This document shows positions 14,023 to 20,872 of a DNA stretch of 37,021 bases, one piece after another (positions within the stretch are counted from its first letter, which is position 1; every line of letters begins with the position of its first letter). The stretch is from a virus. Under the pieces are notes generated by a model. The model searched no databases and was not told where the DNA came from. It saw nothing but the letters and a program-made list of their open reading frames with translations. Location: IMG/VR virus record IMGVR_UViG_3300025070_000101, positions 1 through 37,021 of that record. One strand, written 5' to 3'. A program made the position numbers and the translations under genes.

Positions 14023-14214
14023 ATGGAACATAATCATTTAAAAGAAACACAGTTAGAGCATGAACCTATCTTAAAAGAAGATATAACATGGGATCAAGCC
14101 GTTAGAAAAGTTGAGTCAGTTATAAACGATGTCTGTAAAGAATTTGAGAAAGACGGACATCCATATTATTCTGAGTCTTTATTAAAGTATTGGAGAAGAG
14201 TCTTGAAAGGGTAA
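14023..14214 (+). CDS. Hypothetical early protein (63 aa)
   Basis: The ATG at 14023 has AGAGG five bases upstream; the GTG at 14017 overlaps that site and is less likely. A charged helical protein beginning MEHNHLKETQLEHEPILKED. Family unknown. Confidence 0.55.
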   Translation: MEHNHLKETQLEHEPILKEDITWDQAVRKVESVINDVCKEFEKDGHPYYSESLLKYWRRVLKG

Positions 14215-14217
14215 ATT

Positions 14218-14454
14218 ATGTTTAAAGTTTTAATTATAGCTTGTACTATTCTACCTTTCCCAAGAGGAGAAATTTTAGAAACTAAATGTTATTTTATTAG
14301 AGATCAATGGCAGCCATCAATATATGGTTACAAAACAAAAAAAGAATGCAGCAATAGATTGAAAGTTATATCAAAATCAATTAAAGAAAACTTTCATTTA
14401 TTATACATAAAAAAACAAATGTGCGTTAAGTCGCAGGGTAGAGAAATAATATGA
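14218..14454 (+). CDS. Small protein with hydrophobic N-terminus (78 aa)
   Basis: AAAGGG upstream of the ATG. The N-terminus (FKVLIIACTILPF) could be a short signal or membrane anchor, followed by a basic region with three cysteines. In layout it resembles the small protein at 25126 (hydrophobic start, then spaced cysteines), but I see no clear sequence match. Family unknown. Confidence 0.55.
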   Translation: MFKVLIIACTILPFPRGEILETKCYFIRDQWQPSIYGYKTKKECSNRLKVISKSIKENFHLLYIKKQMCVKSQGREII

Positions 14455-14756
14455 GAAGATTTAATAATTTTGCCGAGAGGAAGGCAAGACAAGAGATAAC
14501 AAAGATATGTAAAGATTTACAGAAAGCGAATAAGAAGAAAGAAGATGACACATGGTTTGAGGATGATCCAAAAGCCGTGAAAGAAAAAGACTATGGTCGT
14601 GTGTATCATGAACCTACGATTCAACCATTCACAGGTGGATACTCGATGTTAACTGACATCATGGAAAAAGGTGGGAACAACCATTTAAGGTATACTGCCA
14701 AGCATGGATCGGCAAGAGATGGAGTAAGATACACTTATAAAAAGGGGAAGAAATAA
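14451..14756 (+). CDS. Hypothetical basic early protein (101 aa)
   Basis: Overlaps its neighbours by a few bases on both sides. A Lys/Arg-rich helix at the N-terminus, an acidic middle (EDDTWFEDDP) and a Gly/Lys-rich end. Family unknown; nucleic acid binding is possible from the charge. Confidence 0.55.
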   Translation: MRRFNNFAERKARQEITKICKDLQKANKKKEDDTWFEDDPKAVKEKDYGRVYHEPTIQPFTGGYSMLTDIMEKGGNNHLRYTAKHGSARDGVRYTYKKGKK

Positions 14757-15010
14757 TGCCAATAAAATACAACACACAACTTTTGAGTTATGCAAAGACA
14801 AAAAAACATTACATAGAAATTTACACGAGCATAAAAAGAATTGTTAGAGCACATGACTACAATGAGGAAAGAGCCGTAGAAAGAATTTTAAAAAAAGAGG
14901 AGGATAGAAAAATTTGGGACAATCACGGATATGTGTTTGTTGATTGCGACTATAATATAGTTGAGGAGAAAGACTATGAGACTTATAGACTCTCTTATAA
15001 AAAGGTTTGA
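14756..15010 (+). CDS. Hypothetical early protein (84 aa)
   Basis: TAATG-coupled to the previous gene. Charged and helical in its first half, with VFVDCDYN in the second. The family is not recognised. It overlaps the next gene by 35 bases. Confidence 0.55.
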   Translation: MPIKYNTQLLSYAKTKKHYIEIYTSIKRIVRAHDYNEERAVERILKKEEDRKIWDNHGYVFVDCDYNIVEEKDYETYRLSYKKV

Positions 15011-15158
15011 AGAAGAAGCCGTGGAGTTTGCATCGGTGGGCATGGAACAAGAGGCAAAAGACGCAAGAAGATTAGCTAGTAAATACCTTGAGATGAAGTA
15101 CAATGGTCACACACACTCATTAAGAATGGAGATAAATGAAAAATGGAAAAAGAAGTAA
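14976..15158 (+). CDS. Hypothetical helical early protein (60 aa)
   Basis: The ATG at 14976 has GAGGAG upstream, deciding it over the TTG at 14961. It begins MRLIDSLIKRFEEEAVEFAS and reads as two helices. Family unknown. Confidence 0.55.
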   Translation: MRLIDSLIKRFEEEAVEFASVGMEQEAKDARRLASKYLEMKYNGHTHSLRMEINEKWKKK

Positions 15159-15316
15159 ACTATGAATGGGAAAAAGAAGAAGTTAAAACACATTGTCTGC
15201 CGAGATGTCCCAGGTGTCAAGGCACACTACAGACTGTTAACATACATGGTCATGAGCAATGTGTTTTGTGCCATAGTGTTGTGGACGATTGTTGCCAAGG
15301 TTCTCAATTAAAATGA
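15143..15316 (+). CDS. Small zinc-ribbon protein (57 aa)
   Basis: The ATG at 15143 lies inside the end of the previous gene, and the TGA overlaps the next ATG. The pattern CLPRCPRCQGTLQ ... HGHEQCVLCHSVVDDCC gives two CxxC knuckles and a final CC, a clear zinc-ribbon layout that I recall in small phage proteins of unknown function. A DNA-, RNA- or polymerase-binding adaptor is plausible. Confidence 0.65.
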   Translation: MEKEVNYEWEKEEVKTHCLPRCPRCQGTLQTVNIHGHEQCVLCHSVVDDCCQGSQLK

Positions 15317-15549
15317 GTGACAATATAATAAAATTCCCATATAAAATGAGGAGAACAGTTAAGCCTGTATCACTAGTGTGTGAGATGGCTGCAGAAACAT
15401 TTGAACAACTTGTCATCATGGGACAAAACAAACAGGGTCAAGTTCAAATGATAACAACATTAAAAGACCCTGCTGATATTTTGTGGTACATGGAAGCTGC
15501 AAGATTTGGAATCATGCAAGGATTAGAGGAGGACGAAATTTATGAGTAA
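15313..15549 (+). CDS. Hypothetical early protein (78 aa)
   Basis: I use the ATG at 15313, coupled as ATGA to the zinc-ribbon gene. It begins MSDNIIKFPYKMRRTV; the segment VQMITTLKDPADILWYMEAAR suggests a strand-helix pair that I recall in small phage proteins of unknown role. Confidence 0.6.
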   Translation: MSDNIIKFPYKMRRTVKPVSLVCEMAAETFEQLVIMGQNKQGQVQMITTLKDPADILWYMEAARFGIMQGLEEDEIYE

Positions 15550-15724
15550 AAAAAATGGAAAAGAAAAAATACACTCTGTCCATAGAGATAACGTCATCAA
15601 CTTTCCCAAACCACCCCCACCTAGCAGTAGTAGTCGCAAGAAGGATGTGGAGTCTAGGTCACGATACACAATCAATTTCGAACCAGATTGGGACGGATGG
15701 TCAGACGATTCAAAAGATAGCTAG
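15542..15724 (+). CDS. Possible short gene overlapping the HTH gene (60 aa)
   Basis: This start has the better ribosome binding site (GAGGAGG eight bases upstream). The product begins MSKKNGKEKIHSVHRDNVIN and has a Pro/Ser-rich middle and an acidic end, with no domain. It lies in a different frame from the 128-aa HTH protein beginning 13 bases later. It may be a real small gene, or a leader whose ribosomes shift or reinitiate into the HTH frame over the A8 run at 15548-15555. Confidence 0.35.
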   Translation: MSKKNGKEKIHSVHRDNVINFPKPPPPSSSSRKKDVESRSRYTINFEPDWDGWSDDSKDS

Positions 15725-15941
15725 GCTTGAAGGATGGAAAAGAAAAAAACGTACTTCACTTGAAGGGTCTAATAGATATTGGGGGCCTTTTTTAACAACT
15801 GAGGAAGAGAGAGAACTACCCGAATCAGATTGGAGAGGTACAGATCATCCCGATGCAGTAAAACCAGAGCCTAGGTACAAGGACAAATATTCAGAGAGTC
15901 GATCAGCACCATCAACTCTCGCATGGATGGAGGAAAACTAA
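15555..15941 (+). CDS. Helix-turn-helix protein (128 aa)
   Basis: Residues 24-60 (LAVVVARRMWSLGHDTQSIS followed by NQIGTDGQTIQKIARLEGW) form a typical homeodomain-like helix-turn-helix: ARRMW..GHD..SIS..IG....TI.K.A..EGW. The remainder is charged with two Trp-containing segments. It lies directly upstream of the SNF2 gene and may be a regulator or a DNA-binding adaptor. The ATG has no ribosome binding site of its own; the strong one belongs to the overlapping frame at 15542. Confidence 0.6.
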   Translation: MEKKKYTLSIEITSSTFPNHPHLAVVVARRMWSLGHDTQSISNQIGTDGQTIQKIARLEGWKRKKRTSLEGSNRYWGPFLTTEEERELPESDWRGTDHPDAVKPEPRYKDKYSESRSAPSTLAWMEEN

Positions 15942-15942
15942 A

Positions 15943-17376
15943 ATGAATTTTAAATACAAAACAAAACCATATGATCATCAAAGGTTAGCTTTAGAAAAAA
16001 GTTATAACAAACAAAATTATGCATACTTTATGGAGATGGGATGTGGTAAATCAAAAGTACTTATAGATAACATTACCTGGTTATATCAAAACAATGAAAT
16101 AGATACTGCCGTTGTGGTTGCACCGAAAGGTGTATATAGAAATTGGAAAGAGAATGAAATACCAACACATATGTTGGATGAAATAAAACGTGAAGTTTAT
16201 TTATGGAATCCACAACCAAACAAAACAGAGAAAAAAAGATTGGTTGATGGGGCACATTCAAGAAATAATCTTAGAATTCTTTTAGTAAACGTAGAAGGTT
16301 TTGCCACAACAAAAATGAAAAACTACATTGAATTTTTTACTAAAGGCTCTGATTTTTTATTGGCAATAGATGAATCGACAACGATTAAGAATCCAAAAGC
16401 TAAAAGAACCAAGGCTCTGATGTCCTTCGGTTTATTAGCTAAATATAAAAGAATATTAACAGGTTCTCCTGTAACTAAATCACCAATGGATTTGTACTCT
16501 CAATGTGGGTTCATGAGCAAAGATCTTTTAGGTCATGATTCATATTGGTCTTTCCAGGGAAAGTATGCCATATCAAGAACACAAAGAATGGGCTCTCATT
16601 CGTTTCAACAAATAGTTGGGTATAAAAATTTAGATGATTTATCAGACAGACTTCATACCTTTTCACATAGAGTTACAAAAGCAGAGGCATTGGATTTACC
16701 TCCTACTATATATACAACTCGTGAAGTTCCTCTGACGAGTGAACAACTACGACACTACAAAAGTATAAAAGATGCAGCTATAGCTTTACTTGACGATGGT
16801 CAGTTAGTTTCGGCACCTGCTGTTATGACTCAGCTGTTAAGATTACAACAAGTATTATGTGGTCATACAATGACGGATGATGGGGAACTTGTAGAATTCA
16901 AGAGTCACAGGACAGATGCCATGCTTGAGGTCATAGAGGAGATGAATGGTAGTGTCATAATTTGGTCAAGATTCAGATACGACATATTGAAAATAAAAAA
17001 AGTTTTACAAAAAGAATATGGAAAAGATTCCGTTGTTACCTTTTACGGAGATACATCCGAAAGAGATAGACAACTTGCGGAACGAAGATTAAATAACGGA
17101 GATGCGAGATTCTTTGTAGCTAACCCTCAAACAGCGGGGAGAGGTCTTACCTTGAATACTGCAAGTAATGTTATTTATTATGCTAATGATTTTAATCTAG
17201 AGTCTAGGATACAATCAGAGGCAAGGTGTCACAGAATAGGACAGAAGAACACAGTTCTTTATGTTGATCTTGTGGCAAAAGGAACTGTGGATGAACATAT
17301 TGTAAAAAGTTTAAAATCCAAGAACGAGTTGTCAGCCAGATCTTTAGGAGAAGAAGTAAGAGAATGGTTGAAATAA
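15943..17376 (+). CDS. SNF2-family helicase/translocase (477 aa)
   Basis: An SF2 ATP-driven DNA motor. Motif I is MGCGKS (32-37), motif II DEST (143-146), motif III TGSPV (173-177), and the C-terminal lobe ends with GRGLTL and ARCHRIGQ (427-434), the motif VI form that marks the SNF2 branch. In marine phages such genes often stand where a replicative helicase would be expected, and no DnaB-type helicase is seen here. GGAGG precedes the ATG. It follows the HTH gene by one base. Confidence 0.9.
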   Translation: MNFKYKTKPYDHQRLALEKSYNKQNYAYFMEMGCGKSKVLIDNITWLYQNNEIDTAVVVAPKGVYRNWKENEIPTHMLDEIKREVYLWNPQPNKTEKKRLVDGAHSRNNLRILLVNVEGFATTKMKNYIEFFTKGSDFLLAIDESTTIKNPKAKRTKALMSFGLLAKYKRILTGSPVTKSPMDLYSQCGFMSKDLLGHDSYWSFQGKYAISRTQRMGSHSFQQIVGYKNLDDLSDRLHTFSHRVTKAEALDLPPTIYTTREVPLTSEQLRHYKSIKDAAIALLDDGQLVSAPAVMTQLLRLQQVLCGHTMTDDGELVEFKSHRTDAMLEVIEEMNGSVIIWSRFRYDILKIKKVLQKEYGKDSVVTFYGDTSERDRQLAERRLNNGDARFFVANPQTAGRGLTLNTASNVIYYANDFNLESRIQSEARCHRIGQKNTVLYVDLVAKGTVDEHIVKSLKSKNELSARSLGEEVREWLK

Positions 17377-17382
17377 ATATCT

Positions 17383-17411
17383 TTGACACTATATATGATA
17401 TGAAGTATCTT
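17383..17411 (+). promoter_or_regulatory. Promoter TTGACA-17-TATCTT
   Basis: A consensus -35 (17383-17388), a 17-base spacer, and TATCTT (17406-17411), 34 bases upstream of the ribbon-helix-helix gene. It would give the replication genes their own transcript, apart from the early genes. Confidence 0.55.
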
Positions 17412-17444
17412 CCACTATATTAATGGATTTAAAAGGAGTTTATG

Positions 17445-17591
17445 ATGGATCCCAACAAATGGAAATCAGTAGCAGTATCTATTGATGTGTACGAAATTTT
17501 AAAAGAATTAGCTGAAGAAAACGAAAGGAGTGTAAGTAGACAGTTAGCACACTTGGTCAAGAAAGTGGCACAACAAAAACAAGTAGCTTGA
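17445..17591 (+). CDS. Ribbon-helix-helix regulator (48 aa)
   Basis: A probable DNA-binding repressor. SVAVSIDVYEILKELAEENERSVSRQLAHLVKKVAQ shows the RHH plan: a short strand (KSVAVSI), helix A (VYEILKELAEE), a turn with SVSRQ, and helix B. The ATG at 17445 has AGGAG six bases upstream; an ATG one codon earlier is possible. It is led by its own promoter and followed directly by an inverted repeat, the classical layout of a self-regulating RHH gene. Confidence 0.7.
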   Translation: MDPNKWKSVAVSIDVYEILKELAEENERSVSRQLAHLVKKVAQQKQVA

Positions 17592-17622
17592 CAAAACATA
17601 TAATTGTAAAGTAAAACAATTA
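17588..17622 (+). promoter_or_regulatory. Candidate operator/promoter before the replication operon
   Basis: TTGACA (17588-17593) overlaps the stop codon of the RHH gene. It is followed by the perfect dyad TAATTGT (17601-17607) and ACAATTA (17616-17622) with an eight-base spacer, placed where it would cover a promoter spacer and -10. No good -10 is seen at 17 bases, so the promoter part is weak; the dyad is clear. Confidence 0.45.
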
Positions 17623-17666
17623 CTTAATCCCGAAGGGGAAAAACTTAGTAACAGAAAGAGGTAGTT

Positions 17667-18233
17667 ATGAGCGATATGTATGCTCTATTTGAAAAGGAAA
17701 AGGTCGATGCCAATAAGTTCGACAACGTAGATAAAGAAGGAGCATCCAAGTTATCCAACTTTATCCGACAATCTATTCAAATTCAAAAAGACATTGAGGA
17801 TGCTGAACAGCACCTCAAGGATTTGAAATTCAAAAAAAGAAAAGTGAACGAAGAAGACATACCTATGCTTATGGAAGAGATGGGAATGGATAGTCTTACT
17901 GTGGATGGTCACAAAGTTACTATAAGACCTTTTGTTCATGCTCGTATATCTGAAGAAAAAAGAGAACAAGCTTTTAACTTTCTCAGATCTGTGGGCGAGG
18001 CTGACATCATTAAGAATGATGTTACTGTGTCGTTTTCTCAAGGAGAAGATAATGTGGTAGGTGCAGTAGTAGACGACCTACGAAAGAATGGATTTGAACC
18101 TGTTCAGAAAACACACATACATCCTATGACTTTGAAGTCGTGGGTTAAAGGTAGAATTGAAAGTGGAGCAGAACTAGATTTTGATACTTTCGGTGTTTTT
18201 GTCGGTAATGAAGCTAAGATAACAAGGAGTTAA
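17667..18233 (+). CDS. Hypothetical replication-operon protein (188 aa)
   Basis: Family not recognised. A helical, coiled-coil-like N-terminal half (about residues 25-75, with IQKDIEDAEQHLKDLKFKKRK) is followed by an alpha/beta C-terminal domain (about 80-180). AGAGG precedes the ATG. It is the first gene after the RHH operator and lies three bases before the SSB-like gene, so a role with that protein on single-stranded DNA is inferred. Confidence 0.65.
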   Translation: MSDMYALFEKEKVDANKFDNVDKEGASKLSNFIRQSIQIQKDIEDAEQHLKDLKFKKRKVNEEDIPMLMEEMGMDSLTVDGHKVTIRPFVHARISEEKREQAFNFLRSVGEADIIKNDVTVSFSQGEDNVVGAVVDDLRKNGFEPVQKTHIHPMTLKSWVKGRIESGAELDFDTFGVFVGNEAKITRS

Positions 18234-18236
18234 ATA

Positions 18237-19034
18237 ATGGCTAATACAGAACTACAAGAAAAGAAACAAAATATACCCGCAAATTTCATGAGTGAATTAT
18301 CTGAATTTGCAGGAGAAGGAATGGATTCAATTGGTGCAGATGACATGCAGATTCCATTTCTAAGAATAATACAAACCACATCTCCTCAGTTAAATAAGCA
18401 GGAACCTGTTTATATTAAAGGAGCAAGTGGAGGAGATTTATTCAACACTGTTACAGCAGAGTTTTGGGACAGTGAAGAAGGTGTCTATGTAATACCCTGT
18501 GGTTATAGCTTGAAGTATTTAGAATACCAACTAAGAACCGAGGGCGGAGGATTTATGGGCGAAATTAAAGCTAATGATCCTGTGTTAACACAGACTCAAA
18601 GAGATGGTGCCACAGAAATGTTGCCTTCTGGAAATGAGCTTATAAGATCGGCACAACATCTTGTTATGATTGTAGATGCAAAAACAGGTGCAACACAGAC
18701 AGCTATTTGTGACATGAAAAAGACACAATTAAAAGTCTCTAAAAAATGGAATACCATGATGAAGATGGTACAGTATACAGGACCTAATGGATTATTTAAT
18801 CCTCCTATGTGGGGAACTGCGTGGAAGTTGAGAACTACGCAAGAAAGCAATGATCGAGGATCCTGGTACAATTTTGCAGTCGAAAAGGTTGACCCAGCCC
18901 TACTCCCCCAAGAAGCTTTTTTGGCTGCAAAAGCTTTCTATCAATCGTTTAAGTCTGGAGATATTAAGACTCAAGCAGGAACGAGTGAGGAAGTATTAAA
19001 CGGAAGTCAAAAAGAAGAAGACTTACCGTTTTAA
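18237..19034 (+). CDS. SSB-like protein with acidic EEDLPF tip (265 aa)
   Basis: A candidate single-stranded-DNA-binding protein. The last six residues EEDLPF (260-265) copy the acidic-hydrophobic tip (DDDIPF type) by which bacterial SSBs recruit partner proteins, after a flexible Gln/Ser/Glu linker. The body (about 30-235) has aromatic and basic patches (GSWYNFAVEKV, KKTQLKVSKKW) but no OB-fold signature I can name. AAGGAG lies upstream of the ATG. A terminator-like hairpin follows it. Confidence 0.6.
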   Translation: MANTELQEKKQNIPANFMSELSEFAGEGMDSIGADDMQIPFLRIIQTTSPQLNKQEPVYIKGASGGDLFNTVTAEFWDSEEGVYVIPCGYSLKYLEYQLRTEGGGFMGEIKANDPVLTQTQRDGATEMLPSGNELIRSAQHLVMIVDAKTGATQTAICDMKKTQLKVSKKWNTMMKMVQYTGPNGLFNPPMWGTAWKLRTTQESNDRGSWYNFAVEKVDPALLPQEAFLAAKAFYQSFKSGDIKTQAGTSEEVLNGSQKEEDLPF

Positions 19035-19038
19035 CTGT

Positions 19039-19080
19039 TTGGGGCGATGAATATTCCTCCATTTATCGCCCCAATCTTTT
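19039..19080 (+). terminator. Terminator or attenuator after the SSB-like gene
   Basis: TTGGGGCGAT (19039-19048) pairs perfectly with ATCGCCCCAA (19065-19074), a 10-bp GC-rich stem, followed by TCTTTT. It would let the SSB-like protein be made in excess over the primase and polymerase downstream. The loop contains TTCCTCC, a mimic of the ribosomal anti-Shine-Dalgarno sequence. Confidence 0.75.
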
Positions 19081-19091
19081 AGGGGAAAACA

Positions 19092-20621
19092 ATGAATTTA
19101 CACGAAAAGTTCATGGTTGCATTTGAAGGGTTTGGTGCAGCACATGGACAGACAAAAATATCAGATGAAAGAAGAGCGGGAAAACAAAAGGCTCATTCCT
19201 TTATCGTCAGAAAACCTTTAACTATTACTTTAGTAGAGTCACACATAAATGGTTTTACAGGTGTTGGTTCTATTCCTATCAACGAAGAAAACAAATGTAA
19301 ATTTGGTGCTTTAGATATAGATCAATATCCATTAGATTTAGTTGCACTAGATAAAAAAATTAGAAAATTTAAAATACCTGCCGTTGTATGTAGAAGTAAA
19401 TCTGGTGGTGCACACATATTCTTTTTCTTCAAAGAATGGATTGGTGCAGGAGAATTCAGAGACAAAGCCTCAGAGATATCTTCTATATTAGGATTTGGTA
19501 ATTGCGAAATATTCCCAAAGCAAGAACAAGTTTTGGTTGAACGTGGAGATGTTGGTAATTTTATAAATCTTCCATACTTTGATTCAGAACAGACTTTGAG
19601 ATATGCAATCAAGGAAGATGGAGAAGAAGCAACTTTAGAAGAGTTTATAGAGTTGTATGAAAACAGAACTGTTTTACCAAAAGATTTTTTATCTTTAGAT
19701 TTTGGTGGATCTTCTGATCAATTTAAAGAAAGTCCTCCATGCTTATCCACTATGGCAAAGCAAGGGATTCCAGAGGGTGGCAGGAATACTTCTATGTTTA
19801 ACGCAGCGGTTATGTTTAGAAAAATGGATCCTGATAAATGGAAAACTTTACTTGAGAGTTTCAACACTACTTATTGTGTTCCTCCTTTACCAGCATCAGA
19901 CATAGTTACAATACAAGGACAAATAGAAAAGAAAGAATATTTTTACACATGTGAACAACAGCCTTTGAATTCTTATTGCAACAAATCTTTGTGTAAGACA
20001 AAGAAGTATGGAATAGGGAATCAAGTTCAAACCATGGAGATAAGTGGTTTATCTGTTGTTCTATCAGAACCTAGAGTTTGGTTTGCAGATGTAGAAACAA
20101 AACGATTAGAATTATCTACAGAAGATCTACAAGTTCCCTTGAAGTTTCAAAGACAATGCATGGAACAATTAAATTACATGCCTCCTGTTATGAAAAACAG
20201 CGATTGGCAAACTTTGATTAATTCTTTGTTAGAAAATGTAAACGAGATAGAGGTTCCACAAGAACTCACATATAAGGGTCAGTTTCTAGAATTACTTGAG
20301 ACTTACTGTACGGGAAGGATACAAGCTCAATCGGCTGAAGAACTATCTCTTGGTAAGCCTTGGACAGAAAGTGGAAAAACATATTTTAAACTAGATTCTT
20401 TGATGCAGTTTTTAAGAGCCAAGAAGTTTGATAATTATAGTCGTGGTCAAATACAAGAAAGACTAAAAGAATTAAATAAAAATGATAATGCAAGTGGTCC
20501 TAAAAAATTTAGAAACACTAAAGGAGAATGGAAAAGTATTAGAGTTTGGTGGGTGCCTGAGTTTGAATCAGAGATTCAAGTTCCGAGTATCGAGATTCAA
20601 GAAGAAGAGGTGCCATTTTGA
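19092..20621 (+). CDS. Archaeo-eukaryotic-type primase (prim-pol-like, 509 aa)
   Basis: Predicted to make primers for phage replication. The catalytic DxD is in GALDIDQY (D75, D77), and SKSGGAH (102-108) supplies the His motif; both fit the AEP superfamily, in forms resembling those of TOTE-type or phage prim-pol proteins. The third motif is not certain; NFINLPYF (156-163) is at the right distance. A Cys-containing region (about 292-303, SYCNKSLCKTKKYG) may be a zinc site in the primase C-terminal domain. The protein ends in EEEVPF, an SSB-type tip like its neighbour's. AGGGGA lies before the ATG. Confidence 0.75.
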   Translation: MNLHEKFMVAFEGFGAAHGQTKISDERRAGKQKAHSFIVRKPLTITLVESHINGFTGVGSIPINEENKCKFGALDIDQYPLDLVALDKKIRKFKIPAVVCRSKSGGAHIFFFFKEWIGAGEFRDKASEISSILGFGNCEIFPKQEQVLVERGDVGNFINLPYFDSEQTLRYAIKEDGEEATLEEFIELYENRTVLPKDFLSLDFGGSSDQFKESPPCLSTMAKQGIPEGGRNTSMFNAAVMFRKMDPDKWKTLLESFNTTYCVPPLPASDIVTIQGQIEKKEYFYTCEQQPLNSYCNKSLCKTKKYGIGNQVQTMEISGLSVVLSEPRVWFADVETKRLELSTEDLQVPLKFQRQCMEQLNYMPPVMKNSDWQTLINSLLENVNEIEVPQELTYKGQFLELLETYCTGRIQAQSAEELSLGKPWTESGKTYFKLDSLMQFLRAKKFDNYSRGQIQERLKELNKNDNASGPKKFRNTKGEWKSIRVWWVPEFESEIQVPSIEIQEEEVPF

Positions 20622-20872
20622 AGAGCAGATGGTCTAGAGCGAGAGCTAGGTTGAGAGACTACGTCAACCAAATAAAATTGGAAAGAGGCTGTGAGAGATG
20701 TGGCTACAATGAAAAAGCTATAAACCTACAGTGGCATCATGTGGTTCCAGAAACAAAGTATAAGAGTGTTTCTGAAATTATTAGTGAAGATAAAAACATA
20801 GACAAGGTAAATGCAGAAATAGAAAAATGTATATGTGTTTGTAAAGCATGTCATGGAAGGTTAGAAATGTAA
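20618..20872 (+). CDS. HNH endonuclease-like protein (84 aa), TTG start
   Basis: CERC (25-28), WHHV (39-42) and CKAC-H (75-79) are the zinc knuckles and ββα-metal core of an HNH nuclease. The only fitting start is TTG at 20618, overlapping the primase stop, with GAGG eight bases upstream. It is short and coupled on both sides (TAATG to the helicase), so it is part of the operon rather than a homing insertion. Confidence 0.7.
   Translation: MKSRWSRARARLRDYVNQIKLERGCERCGYNEKAINLQWHHVVPETKYKSVSEIISEDKNIDKVNAEIEKCICVCKACHGRLEM

Noticed and set aside
20618-20872. HNH gene as a homing endonuclease or intron insertion
   Set aside because: It is tightly coupled to both neighbours, and primase and helicase are both complete, so no interrupted gene is seen.
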